DNA of 64,000 nt. It comes from Bordetella trematum. GTDB taxonomy: Bacteria > Pseudomonadota > Gammaproteobacteria > Burkholderiales > Burkholderiaceae_B. The notes under the pieces are model-generated. The model had not been told where the DNA came from. It did no database searches and saw only the letters and a program-made list of their open reading frames with translations. Where the stretch lies: contig NZ_FKBR01000034.1 of the NCBI RefSeq assembly GCF_900078335.1, positions 22,586 to 86,585 of the forward strand. Reading direction: 5' to 3'. How positions within the stretch are numbered: position 1 is the first letter of the stretch; the number at the start of each line of letters is the position of its first letter. Both the position numbers and the translations under genes were made by a program. Shown one piece after another: positions 36,156 to 44,382 of this stretch.

Positions 36156-37016
36156 TCAGGCATCGCCACGGCGGGCTTCCGCCAGGGCGATGCTGAGCTG
36201 CATCACTTTTTTCTTGAGCGCATCGCGCTCTTCGGTCAGGCGGACGATCACGCCGTTCAGGCGACGCACCTCGGCCGGATAGTCCTCCACCGGAGCGTCC
36301 TCCCAGGGAGGCACGGCGGCATCAGGCGGCGTCTGGCCTGCCTGTGCGGCCTGCTCCTGGGCCTCGGCCTGCTTGCGCAACTGCGCGGCATAGCGCGCGG
36401 CCTGCAACGCCTCGCGCGCCTGCCGGGCGGCTTCCCGCAGATTCTGCTTGCCGCCCTGGGCGGCCGCCTGCTGGCGCTCCTGCGGCAGGCTGGCCACGGC
36501 CGCTGCCGCATTGATCGAGATATCGCCGCTACGCACGGCGTGCACCAGTTCGGGCACCGCGCGTTGCTCGATACGTTCGATCTGCGCCAGCGTATTGCTG
36601 CTCAGCCGGGCTTCGCGCGCCAGCTCCTGGCGGGTGGGCACGGCCACCGGCTCGGCGCTGGACGCCCGCGCCTCGCCCTCGGGCGGGGCTTCACGCATCT
36701 GCAGAATCTGCTTCTTGCGCAGGGCCAGCACGCCACGCTGGTAATCCGACACGCTGCGGCGCCCCAGATGGTTGTCGATCATCCACAGCCGCACATCATC
36801 GAAAGACCGGAAGCGGGGATTCTGCATGGTCCGGAACTCCAGCCCGTGGCGGGTGCAGATCTCATAACGGTTGTGCCCGTCAACCAGCACATTGCCCCAC
36901 AGCACCAGCGCATCCCGGCAACCTTCGGCCAGGATGCTTTGTTCCAGCGCCGCAAACTCGTCCGGCGTCAGCGGATCGATGTAGGTGCGCAACTCTTCAT
37001 TGATTTCAATATCCAT
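36156..37016 (-). CDS. ParB-like nuclease/partition domain protein
   Basis: A 286-residue protein. The N-terminal part carries a ParB/Srx-type region (ALVLWGNVLVDGHNRYEIC, about 43-61, and WMIDNHLGRRSVSDYQRG). The KorB-like helical DNA-binding segment ELAREARLSSNTLAQIERIE lies at about 130-150 and ISINAAAAVASL follows. The C-terminal half is a Q/A-rich coiled-coil followed by an acidic linker and a leucine-type heptad helix (GVIVRLTEERDALKKKVMQ). It has no Walker A partner ParA next to it, so chromosome partition is unlikely; DNA binding is inferred. ATG 37016 was chosen over the in-frame ATG at 37028. The upstream region carries a plus-strand terminator. Confidence 0.78.
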   Translation of the reverse strand: MDIEINEELRTYIDPLTPDEFAALEQSILAEGCRDALVLWGNVLVDGHNRYEICTRHGLEFRTMQNPRFRSFDDVRLWMIDNHLGRRSVSDYQRGVLALRKKQILQMREAPPEGEARASSAEPVAVPTRQELAREARLSSNTLAQIERIEQRAVPELVHAVRSGDISINAAAAVASLPQERQQAAAQGGKQNLREAARQAREALQAARYAAQLRKQAEAQEQAAQAGQTPPDAAVPPWEDAPVEDYPAEVRRLNGVIVRLTEERDALKKKVMQLSIALAEARRGDA

Positions 37017-37229
37017 GGCGCGAAGCATAACCGCTGCCGCCGACCCTCGGGGCCGCCCGATACACCGGGAAGACGGTCTGATTGAACCTCGCCCGTCGAC
37101 AGCCATCGCCGGAAATCGTCCACAGTAGCCAAGCAGCCGACGCACTCCGGCTCGCGGCCTCCCCGCAGAGGCGCCTGCCCGGGTTCTTTCTGGCTGCTGC
37201 GCAAGTCCGCCCGATTGGGCGCTCCCCTT

Positions 37230-37256
37230 ACGGAGGCTACGGCCTCCGTTTTTTTT
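37230..37256 (+). terminator. Strong plus-strand intrinsic terminator without an annotated gene upstream
   Basis: ACGGAGGC (37230-37237), loop TACG, GCCTCCGT (37242-37249), then a run of T to 37256. The stem is perfect, the loop is the stable UACG type, and the T tract is only on the plus strand. Both flanking genes are on the minus strand. It could end transcripts from the lipoprotein at 35841 that read through the parB-like gene antisense, or a small RNA in 37017-37229. Confidence 0.85.
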
Positions 37257-37304
37257 ACGCCGCCCGTGCAGCATCCCCCAGGTTTGACATGGAGGCCGGC
37301 GCTG

Positions 37305-38270
37305 CTATTGCCGCCGGGCCGCCTGCCGGGCGGCCAACCGCTCGACCTCGCCTTTAGTCAGTAGCCCTGCCGCCTTGAGCCCCGGCACTTCGTAGGCGGA
37401 ACGCTCGGCGGGGTAACGCAGACCGGGGATTTTCTTAATCACGGCGAGCTGCCAGATGATGCTTCCGCCCGCCGGCGCCAGGTTTGGCTGCTGTGCATAC
37501 AGCGGGTCGGCAAAGGCCTTGGAAGCAGGAATGATGCGCCATCCCTTGCTGCGAAAGGCCGCCACGATGGCAGGCAGCGTATCCGCATTGAGCCGATTGG
37601 TGTGCAACACCAGCACGTGCGGCGGGCTTCTCTTCAGCACCCGACGGGCCAGGGCGTCGTAATAGCCTGCCCTGGCAAGCAGATGTGCGACATAGTATTT
37701 TCGGAACTTCTCCAAGGTTTTGGCATTGCTAACCCCCACATGTTCATCGTAGAGCATGCCGTAATACCAGTCGCTGGCCTCAATGGATGCCGGCGCGTTG
37801 CGATAGCCGTTGGACTTCATCCAACGCCGCACGCCACTGATCTTGGACATAGTGTCGCCTTCATCCAAGTAGGGAAAGCGCAGCATGCGTACGTAACCCG
37901 GCACATGACTCAGCACGTAAGCGGCCTCCTCGACATCGCGGACGAAGACTTCCCACCGGATATCGCTGCGGGACAGATTGAAATGGCTCGCGGTGTGATT
38001 GCCAATCATATGCCCTGCCTTGCCCCAGTCGGCCACCATCTTCAGTCCCATGCGGGAGCCCGTATGCTTTAACGAGGGAAAAAGAGCCGCCTTTATTCCG
38101 GACTTCTCCAGGCCTTTCAGCAATTGTCCATTCAAATGAGCCCAAGCTGCCTGGCGCTCATCCATGCCGTCATTGAAGGTCAGAGCCACCGTCTGAGCCG
38201 AGCACACAGAAGCCAGGAAAAGGGACAGGACAACAGCAAGACGTGCAAGTACGGTGGAATGGAAAGTCAT
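37305..38270 (-). CDS. Secreted NodB-type polysaccharide deacetylase-like protein with altered active site
   Basis: A 321-residue exported protein. The signal peptide is MTFHSTVLARLAVVLSLFLASVCSAQ (positions 1-26, cleavage about A-Q). The NodB homology domain follows: motif 1 is TFNDG instead of TFDDG, so the catalytic-base Asp is Asn; motif 2 is IGNHTASH with both metal His; motif 3 is LRFPYLDEGD; and the last His motif is LVLHTN. All other elements are kept. GC content is visibly lower and codons such as AAA, ATT and TTA are more common than in neighbours, suggesting transfer. ATG 38270 was chosen because the extension to 38360 lacks a ribosome site. Confidence 0.82.
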   Translation of the reverse strand: MTFHSTVLARLAVVLSLFLASVCSAQTVALTFNDGMDERQAAWAHLNGQLLKGLEKSGIKAALFPSLKHTGSRMGLKMVADWGKAGHMIGNHTASHFNLSRSDIRWEVFVRDVEEAAYVLSHVPGYVRMLRFPYLDEGDTMSKISGVRRWMKSNGYRNAPASIEASDWYYGMLYDEHVGVSNAKTLEKFRKYYVAHLLARAGYYDALARRVLKRSPPHVLVLHTNRLNADTLPAIVAAFRSKGWRIIPASKAFADPLYAQQPNLAPAGGSIIWQLAVIKKIPGLRYPAERSAYEVPGLKAAGLLTKGEVERLAARQAARRQ

Positions 38271-38403
38271 CAGGCAGAAAATAAATAGCGATAGCTGGAA
38301 GGATTGTCGGCAGCCGCGTCGGCGGGCTCGGTTGGGGCCAGAGTATATCGAGCTCCCCAAACCCCTGCGTCAGCCGGCCTGCTCGGCCCATAGCGCGCAC
38401 GCT

Positions 38404-38853
38404 TCAAGCGGCAGGCGTCCAACGCATTGCCAGCTGCGGCCCGTCCTGCCCGGCAGGCCGGAAACCCAGGCGCGCGTAGAGCCGCCGGGCCGGATTGCCA
38501 CGCAACACGTTCAGACTCACCTCGCAGGCTTGCGCCTGGGCACGCACCAGCAAGCCGCGCAAGAGGGCCTCGCCGAAGCCCTGTCCTTGCCAGTCGGGAT
38601 GGATCTGCAATTGCAGCAGATGCCAATGCGGCGGCGTCTCGCGCACTTTGAACAGGCCGACCGGCAAGCCGTCTCGTAGCACGATGCAGGCAGCGTCCCA
38701 ATGATGACGGATCCGCGCCAGGTGAGCCGCTTCGTCCGTCGGCAGGCCGCAGCGCCGCAAATGGGGATCCATGGCAAGACGCCGCAAGGTCAGCAGAAAC
38801 GGCAGATCGGCCTCGGTGGCCGGGCGCAATGCGAGGGGGGTGGGACAGGGCAT
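38404..38853 (-). CDS. GNAT-family N-acetyltransferase
   Basis: A single-domain acetyltransferase of 149 residues. The core includes LRPATEADLPFLLTLRR, the acetyl-CoA pyrophosphate loop IHPDWQGQGFGEALLRGLL and LNVLRGNPARRLYARLGFR near the end. ATG 38853 follows GGAGAGCCTC. A longer in-frame extension to 38949 overlaps the region shared with the glycine-rich gene promoter and is not needed. The substrate is unknown. The next gene upstream on the other strand is the secreted Gly-rich protein. Confidence 0.85.
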   Translation of the reverse strand: MPCPTPLALRPATEADLPFLLTLRRLAMDPHLRRCGLPTDEAAHLARIRHHWDAACIVLRDGLPVGLFKVRETPPHWHLLQLQIHPDWQGQGFGEALLRGLLVRAQAQACEVSLNVLRGNPARRLYARLGFRPAGQDGPQLAMRWTPAA

Positions 38854-39105
38854 GAGGCTCTCCGACAAACAGGCAGGGCGCATCGCAATCTGCGCGACGA
38901 TGACGCCCACAAGGCCTTGCCTGCGTGATGGCGGCCCGGCGAGGACCATCGTAACGCCTGCGCGCCACAGCCCCTGCAGTCACATCCGGTAGCCCTTTTG
39001 CGCGGCAGCGGCGCTACATTGAAACGATGCGCTCCCCGGGCCGGCCTGACAAGCGCGGCCCGGCATCGGTCCTGGCGCGGCCGACCTTCATCGACGAGGC
39101 TTCTC

Positions 39106-39582
39106 ATGAGACTGCGGACCTTCCCGGCCGGCGTGATGCTGGCCTTGCTGAGCAGCACGATCTCTCCCGCCCAGGCAGGCGGCATGTACTGGGGCGGCCT
39201 GCAGCTGGGCCATGGCTTCGGCTATTCGGGTGGGCCATTTTTCGGGCCCGGCTTCGGCTCCGCCGATGGCCCTTATGGCGGCAGCGGCGTGTTCATCGGC
39301 CAACGCCATGGTGGCTGGGCCAGCGGCGTGGGCCTGGGCCACGGTGGCGTAATGGTGTCGGCCAGCCAGCCGTTGCTGCCGGCCTGGCCCAACCAGGAAG
39401 CAGCCAGGGAGCTCGCGCCGATGACCCCGGATGCCGCGGCCGTAGACACCACGTCGCCGTGCGTGCGCCAGGCCATGGACGCGAGCGGGTTCGACCCCGC
39501 GAACGTGAATCCCTGGACCACCGAAGTGATGGTCCAGAGTTATCAGCGCGCGCTGCAGGACTGCCGCAACGCAGCGCCTTGA
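39106..39582 (+). CDS. Small secreted Gly-rich protein, hypothetical
   Basis: Unrecognised 158-residue protein. A signal peptide of about 23 residues (MRLRTFPAGVML... cleaved after AQA) is clear. The mature part is rich in Gly, Phe and Tyr (GHGFGYSGGPFFGPGFG region), low in complexity, then has a C-terminal segment with two Cys (SPCVRQAMD, QDCRNA) that could form a disulfide. It is probably periplasmic or surface exposed. It has no operon partner: the ZIP transporter downstream is on the other strand and ends 9 bp away. Confidence 0.65.
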   Translation: MRLRTFPAGVMLALLSSTISPAQAGGMYWGGLQLGHGFGYSGGPFFGPGFGSADGPYGGSGVFIGQRHGGWASGVGLGHGGVMVSASQPLLPAWPNQEAARELAPMTPDAAAVDTTSPCVRQAMDASGFDPANVNPWTTEVMVQSYQRALQDCRNAAP

Positions 39583-39591
39583 GCGCCGCGT

Positions 39592-40515
39592 TCAGCCCAG
39601 CGCGGTATCCAGAAACATCATCACGGCAAAGCCCCCCATCAGCCCGACGGTGGCCGCGGTTTCATGACCGTTGCGGTGGGTTTCGGGTATCACTTCGTGT
39701 GACACCACGAAAATCATGGCGCCGGCAGCCAGGCCCATGCTGATCGGATAGGCCAGCGCATAGCCGCTGGCCATCCCCACCCCGATGAGCGCGCCCAGCG
39801 GCTCCATCAGCCCGGATGCAATGGCCACCAGCACCGCCCGCCCCCGCGGCATGCCGATGGCACGCAAGGCAATCGCCACAGCCAGCCCCTCCGGGATGTC
39901 CTGAATGGCGATGGCCGAGGTGAGCGGCAGCCCGATGGCCAGGTCGCCGTTGGACAGGCTGACGCCGATGGCCATGCCCTCGGGAAGGTTGTGCAGCACG
40001 ATGGTCAGCACAAACAGCCATACCCCGCCCACGCGGGCGCTGTCAGGCCCGCGCTGGCCGCTGGCCTCATGCAGATGGGGCGTGAAGTAATCCAGCCCCA
40101 GCATCAGCAGCACCCCCAGGCCCAGACCGAGCACCACGACCGCGGCAGCCCTGGGGCCTTCGCCCACCTGCAGCGCGGCGGCCTCCAGCCCCGGCAGGAT
40201 CAGGGAAAAAGCGCTGGCCGCCAGCATCATGCCGGCGGCAAAGCCCAACATGCTGTCCTGGCTGCGCGTGGACACATGGCCGAACACGGCTGCCGCCAGC
40301 GCGCCCGCAGCGGTCGCCGCAAAGCCTGCCATGCCGCCGGCCAGGGCCAGCCCGACATGAGCGCGGTTTTCGCCGGTAAAGGCTTCATAGATGCTGCTGG
40401 CGCACAACCACGCCACGGCGACCAGCCCCAGGCCCAGGCCGATGGCCACCAAGGGATGCGATTGCGCCTGCAGCGCCCAGGCGCGGCGCAGGCTTGCAGG
40501 AGAAACACTGTCCAT
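39592..40515 (-). CDS. ZIP-family divalent metal transporter
   Basis: Inner-membrane metal importer of 307 residues with about eight TM helices. The ZIP signature helices are TIVLHNLPEGMAIGV and AIAIQDIPEGLAVAIA, each carrying the His/Gln, Pro, Glu metal-binding residues, and HEVIPETHRNGHE lies in a late helix. The overall pattern is close to ZupT/GufA proteins. The start 40515 follows AAGGA at good spacing. Zinc is the common substrate; iron or manganese is also possible. It is followed by the LysE gene in the same direction with an 81-bp gap. Confidence 0.88.
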   Translation of the reverse strand: MDSVSPASLRRAWALQAQSHPLVAIGLGLGLVAVAWLCASSIYEAFTGENRAHVGLALAGGMAGFAATAAGALAAAVFGHVSTRSQDSMLGFAAGMMLAASAFSLILPGLEAAALQVGEGPRAAAVVVLGLGLGVLLMLGLDYFTPHLHEASGQRGPDSARVGGVWLFVLTIVLHNLPEGMAIGVSLSNGDLAIGLPLTSAIAIQDIPEGLAVAIALRAIGMPRGRAVLVAIASGLMEPLGALIGVGMASGYALAYPISMGLAAGAMIFVVSHEVIPETHRNGHETAATVGLMGGFAVMMFLDTALG

Positions 40516-40596
40516 GCTGCGGTTCCTTGAATGCGGAACAGCCATCTTGCCAGAGCCGGCAGCCTGACCCAAGCGTTCCCGACCTGCCGGGCCAGG

Positions 40597-41220
40597 TCAT
40601 TCCAGTGACAGACGCAAGGCAAACCCAAGCAGCACGCTGGAAAACGCCCAGCGCTGCACGGCCTGGGCGCGGGGATGGCTGCGCAGCCAGCGTCCCAGGC
40701 GCAAGGCGCCGAAGACCAGGGCCAGATCGAACACCACCCCGACTGCCACCAACAAGGCCCCGAGCACGGTCATCTGCAGCCATACCGCGCCGGCGCCGGG
40801 TTGCAGAAACTGCGGCAGGAAGACCGAGCAGAACAACAAGGCCTTGGGGTTGAGCATATTGCCCAGAAAACCGCGCCCCAGCGCGGCGCGCAAAGCGCGC
40901 GGAGCCGGCATCACCGGAGCGTCCAGGCGGAACGGCGGGGAACGGAACACCTGGATCGCAATCCACAGCAGGTAGGCCGCACCCACCAGCCGCACCGTGT
41001 GATACAGCCAGGGCGCGCTTTGAAGCAAGGCGGCCAGGCCGCAGGCCGACAGCACCACATGCACGATGCGCGCCATCGCCAGACCCGCCGCCGTGGCGAT
41101 GCCGGGCCGTACGCCACGCCCCACGCTGGTTTGCAGCACCAGAGCCATATCGGGCCCCGGCAGCGCATAGATCATCAACAAGGCCCCGATATATAGCGAC
41201 AACAGCGACAGCGAGAACAT
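40597..41220 (-). CDS. LysE-family amino-acid exporter
   Basis: Inner-membrane exporter of 207 residues with about six TM helices. PGPDMALVLQTSVGRG near the N-terminus and the GFLGNMLNPKALLFCSVFLPQF segment are diagnostic of LysE/RhtB translocators. ATG 41220 follows GAGGTTTGAAG; ATG 41247 is an alternative start. It is divergent from an Lrp/AsnC regulator gene, the typical pairing for controlled amino-acid export. The exported amino acid is not evident. Confidence 0.88.
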   Translation of the reverse strand: MFSLSLLSLYIGALLMIYALPGPDMALVLQTSVGRGVRPGIATAAGLAMARIVHVVLSACGLAALLQSAPWLYHTVRLVGAAYLLWIAIQVFRSPPFRLDAPVMPAPRALRAALGRGFLGNMLNPKALLFCSVFLPQFLQPGAGAVWLQMTVLGALLVAVGVVFDLALVFGALRLGRWLRSHPRAQAVQRWAFSSVLLGFALRLSLE

Positions 41221-41349
41221 CTTCAAACCTCGAAACAAGGCCGTCATGATGCGCCTGATGAACGTCGGATATCTGGCTTTATAGACCTATTAAAGGGCAA
41301 GACTGAGTGGATTACACTGTTCAAGGTCTATTTTTTGAAGGAAAGCGGC

Positions 41350-41811
41350 TTGGAAAATCTCGACCGGACCGATCGCGCCATTCTTCAGGCGCTGCAACAG
41401 GATGGACGCCTGCCGATCAGCCGCCTGGCCGAGCAGGTCAACCTGAGCGAAACGCCCTGCGCAAGACGCCTGCGCAGGCTGGAAACCGAGGGCTACATCG
41501 AGCGCTACCGCGCCGTGTTGTCCAAACGCGCGCTCGGCCTGGGCGTGACCGCCTTTGCCCAGGTCAGCTTCAGCAGCCACGACCGCGCCCTGTCGGATCG
41601 CTTCGAGCGGGCGGTGCAGACCCTGCCGCGCATCGTCGCCTGCCACAACATCTCCGGCAGCGCCGACTATCTGTTGCAGATCGTGGCCAGCGACCTGGAA
41701 GAATACGGTCGCTTCGTACGCGACGTGGTGCGCAGTCTGCCCGGTGTGGCCGCGGTGGAGTCCATGCTGTCGTTGCAGGAGGTCAAGCGCGAAACGGGAC
41801 TGCCCGTCTGA
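41350..41811 (+). CDS. Lrp/AsnC-family regulator
   Basis: DNA-binding regulator of about 153 residues. An N-terminal HTH (LDRTDRAILQALQQDGRLPISRLAEQVNLSETPCARRLRRLE, about 5-45; only key parts matter: LAEQVNLSETPCARRL) is followed by a RAM ligand-binding domain ending LSLQEVKRET. There is no ATG. TTG 41350 follows GAAGGA at seven bases and gives a normal N-terminus; TTG 41335 (with AAGG) is an alternative. It is divergent from the LysE exporter across about 130 bp and likely responds to the exported amino acid. Confidence 0.85.
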   Translation: MENLDRTDRAILQALQQDGRLPISRLAEQVNLSETPCARRLRRLETEGYIERYRAVLSKRALGLGVTAFAQVSFSSHDRALSDRFERAVQTLPRIVACHNISGSADYLLQIVASDLEEYGRFVRDVVRSLPGVAAVESMLSLQEVKRETGLPV

Positions 41812-41929
41812 AGGCTGGCGTCATCGGAAGCATCCGGCTACGGGGCGTAACGGCCAGCCGCGATGCGGCGCGCTAGGCTGGAGTCTGGCGCATCACTTCG
41901 AACGCGCCGTCACGCAAGGAGGACATGCC

Positions 41930-42109
41930 ATGCCTGCCAAATCCCAAGCGCAACAGAAAGCCGCCGGCGCGGCCCTGGCTGCCAAGCGCGGAGAAACCTC
42001 GCCCCAATCCCTGCATCCGGTGGCACGACAGATGTATGACTCGATGACACGCGCGGAGCTGGAAGAACTGGCCCGCACGCGCCGTCGGGGCAAGCCCCAG
42101 CATGTGTAA
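41930..42109 (+). CDS. DUF3008-family small protein
   Basis: A 59-residue cytoplasmic protein starting MPAKSQAQQKAAGAALAAKRG, the pattern of the DUF3008 family. It is hydrophilic, Ala/Lys/Arg rich, with an acidic helix (MTRAELEELARTR) near the end. Its Shine-Dalgarno, AAGGAGG, is seven bases from the ATG and unusually strong. The function is unknown; related genes appear in stress-responsive settings. It stands alone between the Lrp regulator and the convergent LysR gene. Confidence 0.85.
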   Translation: MPAKSQAQQKAAGAALAAKRGETSPQSLHPVARQMYDSMTRAELEELARTRRRGKPQHV

Positions 42110-42124
42110 GCGCCGCCGGCGCGC

Positions 42125-43036
42125 CTAGCGCGCGGCGACCGGGTCAAGCGGTGCGTGCCCGTCGCGCACGGCCTGCACCAGATAATCGACAAACGTGGCG
42201 ATACGGGCGGGGATGCCGCTGTTGCGGTAATAAACCGCATGCACCGGCTGGCGCGCGCCGGGCATCAGGTTCTCAAGCAGCGGCAGCAGCCGCCCCTGGG
42301 CACGATCTTCGCCCGTCATGAAGTCGGAGAGACAGACAATGCCCGCGCCGTGCAGCGCAAGCTGACGCAGCGTTTCACCGCTGGATACGCGCAGCGCCGG
42401 GCTTACGGCCGCCGTCAGCCCCCGCACAGGCCAGCGATTGAGCGTCTCCGGCTGGTTGAAGCCCAGCAAGGTGTGCCGGGCCAGGTCGGCCGCGCGGCGC
42501 GGCACGCCCTGGCGTTGCAGATAGGCCGGACTGGCAAGCAACCGCAGCCGGCTATAGCCGATCAGGCGGCTGCGCAGGGTGGAATCCTTGAGCGGACCGA
42601 TGCGCAAGGCCAGATCGGTACGTTGTTCCAGGAGATCGATCACGCCTTCGTTGCAGGTCAGCTCCAGGTCGATCAGCGGATGGCGTTCCCGGTAGCCCGG
42701 CACCAGAGGCGCCACGACGTGCAGCATGAACGGCGTGGCCGCATCCACCCGCAAGCGACCGGCGGGTTGACCGCGCAGGGCTGCCATGTTTTCTTCGGCG
42801 TTTTCCACGGCCTGCTGTATGGCGCGTGCCTGCGATAGGAAGCAGTTGCCCTCCTCGGTAAGCACCATGCGCCGCGTGGTCCGGCGCAGCAATTCCGTCT
42901 GCAGCTTGTCTTCCAGGCGACCCAGGCTGCGGCTGGCCGCCGATACCGTCAGGCCCAGCTCGCGCGCGGCAGCCGTCAGCGAACCGCTGTCGACCACGGT
43001 GAGAAAGACCTGGATCTCTTCCAGGGTGATCTTCAT
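42125..43036 (-). CDS. LysR-family transcriptional regulator
   Basis: A 303-residue regulator. The winged HTH (about 4-60) includes EEIQVFLTVVDSGSLTAAARELGLTVSAASRSLGRLEDKL and the effector domain shows a typical CrgA/TrpI-type block (LRVDAATPFMLHVVAPL). It is divergent from the MFS efflux gene with a 97-bp AT-rich spacer, so it probably controls the pump. The spacer holds an 8-bp palindrome CTTATAAG. Confidence 0.88.
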   Translation of the reverse strand: MKITLEEIQVFLTVVDSGSLTAAARELGLTVSAASRSLGRLEDKLQTELLRRTTRRMVLTEEGNCFLSQARAIQQAVENAEENMAALRGQPAGRLRVDAATPFMLHVVAPLVPGYRERHPLIDLELTCNEGVIDLLEQRTDLALRIGPLKDSTLRSRLIGYSRLRLLASPAYLQRQGVPRRAADLARHTLLGFNQPETLNRWPVRGLTAAVSPALRVSSGETLRQLALHGAGIVCLSDFMTGEDRAQGRLLPLLENLMPGARQPVHAVYYRNSGIPARIATFVDYLVQAVRDGHAPLDPVAAR

Positions 43037-43133
43037 TTTTGCACCAGAAGCAAAAGTCTTTATCTTATAAGCCTCTTTTTTGGCAAAGGCAAAAGCGCCA
43101 GACTGATTCCCTCTCCGATTTCAGGCTAGCACC
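43037..43133. promoter_or_regulatory. Divergent promoter of LysR/MFS pair
   Basis: The 97-bp AT-rich region between the two start codons holds an exact CTTATAAG palindrome near 43064-43071 and two copies of GCAAAAG (43050-43056 and 43089-43095), 39 bp apart. Either could be LysR contact sequences; no proven site. Confidence 0.4.
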
Positions 43134-44360
43134 ATGTCTTCTCCTGCCTCTTCCCCACAAGCGCGCGCCTTCTGGCCTTTGCTGGCGCTGGCCGCCGGCG
43201 CCTTCGGCATCGGCACCACCGAATTCGGGCCCATGGGCCTGCTGCCCCAGATCGCCGAAGGCGTGTCGGTGTCGATTCCGGCCGCCGGCATGCTGGTCAG
43301 CGCCTACGCGCTGGGCGTCATGATCGGCGCGCCCCTGATGACGCTGGCCCTGTCCCACTGGCCGCGCCGCCGCGCGCTTATCTTGTTGATGGCCATTTTC
43401 ACGCTGGGCAACGCCTTGTCCGCCCTGGCGCCAGGCTATCTGCCCCTGCTGCTGGCCCGTCTGGTCACCAGCCTGAACCACGGCGCCTTCTTCGGCCTGG
43501 GTTCCTTGCTGGCAGCCAGCCTGGTGCCGCCGAACCGTCAGGCCAGCGCCGTGGCAGCGATGTTCCTGGGATTGACCATCGCCAATATCGGCGGCGTACC
43601 CGCGGCTGCATGGCTGGGACAGACATTGGGCTGGCGGCTGTCCTTCGCGGCCACCGCGGGGCTGGGCCTGCTGGCCATGGCAGGCCTGCGCCTGGCGCTG
43701 CCGCCGGGCCAGGCTGGCGCCAGGCCCCAGGTGCGTGCAGAACTGGCGGTGTTGCGCCAGCCCGCCGTGCTGCTGGCATTGGCCACCACCGTACTGTCTG
43801 CCGGCGCCACCTTTGCTCTGTATACCTATATTGCGCCCTTGCTGGCTGCCCTGACCGGGGCGTCGGCCGGCTTCGTGACGGCGATGCTGGTCTTGATCGG
43901 CCTGGGATTCACGCTGGGCAATGTGCTGGGCGGGCGGCTCGCGGATCGTTCGCTGCGTCAGAGCCTGCTGGTGTTCGTCGGCCTGCTGATGATCATGATG
44001 CTGCTCTTTCCCTGGCTGGCAGGTACGCCTTTGGGCGCGGGCCTGGGCCTGCTGATCTGGGGCATGGCGGCGTTCGGCGTGGTGCCCCCTCTGCAAATGC
44101 AGGTGATGCGCGCAGCCAGCGGCGCTCCGGGCCTGGCGTCATCCGTGAACGTGGGCGCCTTCAATCTGGGCAATGCGCTCGGCGCGGCTGCCGGCGGTGC
44201 GGTGCTGTCGGCCGGACTCGGCTATGCCGCCGTACCCCTGGCCGGCGCAGGTCTGGCATTGACCGCCCTGTTGCTGGTGCTGCTGGGCAGCCCGCGGCGC
44301 GCCGCAGGGCACGGGCAGCCCGCGCCCCTCGCCTCTCAGCACGTCTGCCAGGCCGAGTGA
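43134..44360 (+). CDS. MFS efflux transporter, AraJ-like DHA1 family
   Basis: A 12-TM drug:H+ antiporter-type protein of 408 residues. The early block GTTEFGPMGLLPQIA (about 23-37) and SHWPRRRALILLMAIF for the loop 2-3 region, together with GGVPAAAWLGQTLGWR, indicate the AraJ/sugar efflux subgroup. The divergent LysR gene likely controls it. Substrate unknown; it may export an arabinose-like sugar, an amino-acid derivative or a toxic compound. The gene is convergent with the siderophore-permease gene, 22 bp apart. Confidence 0.85.
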   Translation: MSSPASSPQARAFWPLLALAAGAFGIGTTEFGPMGLLPQIAEGVSVSIPAAGMLVSAYALGVMIGAPLMTLALSHWPRRRALILLMAIFTLGNALSALAPGYLPLLLARLVTSLNHGAFFGLGSLLAASLVPPNRQASAVAAMFLGLTIANIGGVPAAAWLGQTLGWRLSFAATAGLGLLAMAGLRLALPPGQAGARPQVRAELAVLRQPAVLLALATTVLSAGATFALYTYIAPLLAALTGASAGFVTAMLVLIGLGFTLGNVLGGRLADRSLRQSLLVFVGLLMIMMLLFPWLAGTPLGAGLGLLIWGMAAFGVVPPLQMQVMRAASGAPGLASSVNVGAFNLGNALGAAAGGAVLSAGLGYAAVPLAGAGLALTALLLVLLGSPRRAAGHGQPAPLASQHVCQAE

Positions 44361-44382
44361 TCGACCCGCCAGATCCGGCGCT

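Noticed and set aside
36156..37016. Considered as chromosome-partition ParB
   Set aside because: There is no ParA neighbour, and the DNA-binding region is followed by an unusual coiled-coil; the domain name is kept but the partition role is not claimed.
37017..37256. Considered as 6S RNA or another known structured RNA
   Set aside because: No long near-palindromic hairpin with the central bulge of 6S RNA is visible and the flanking genes are not the usual 6S neighbours; kept only as an unnamed candidate.
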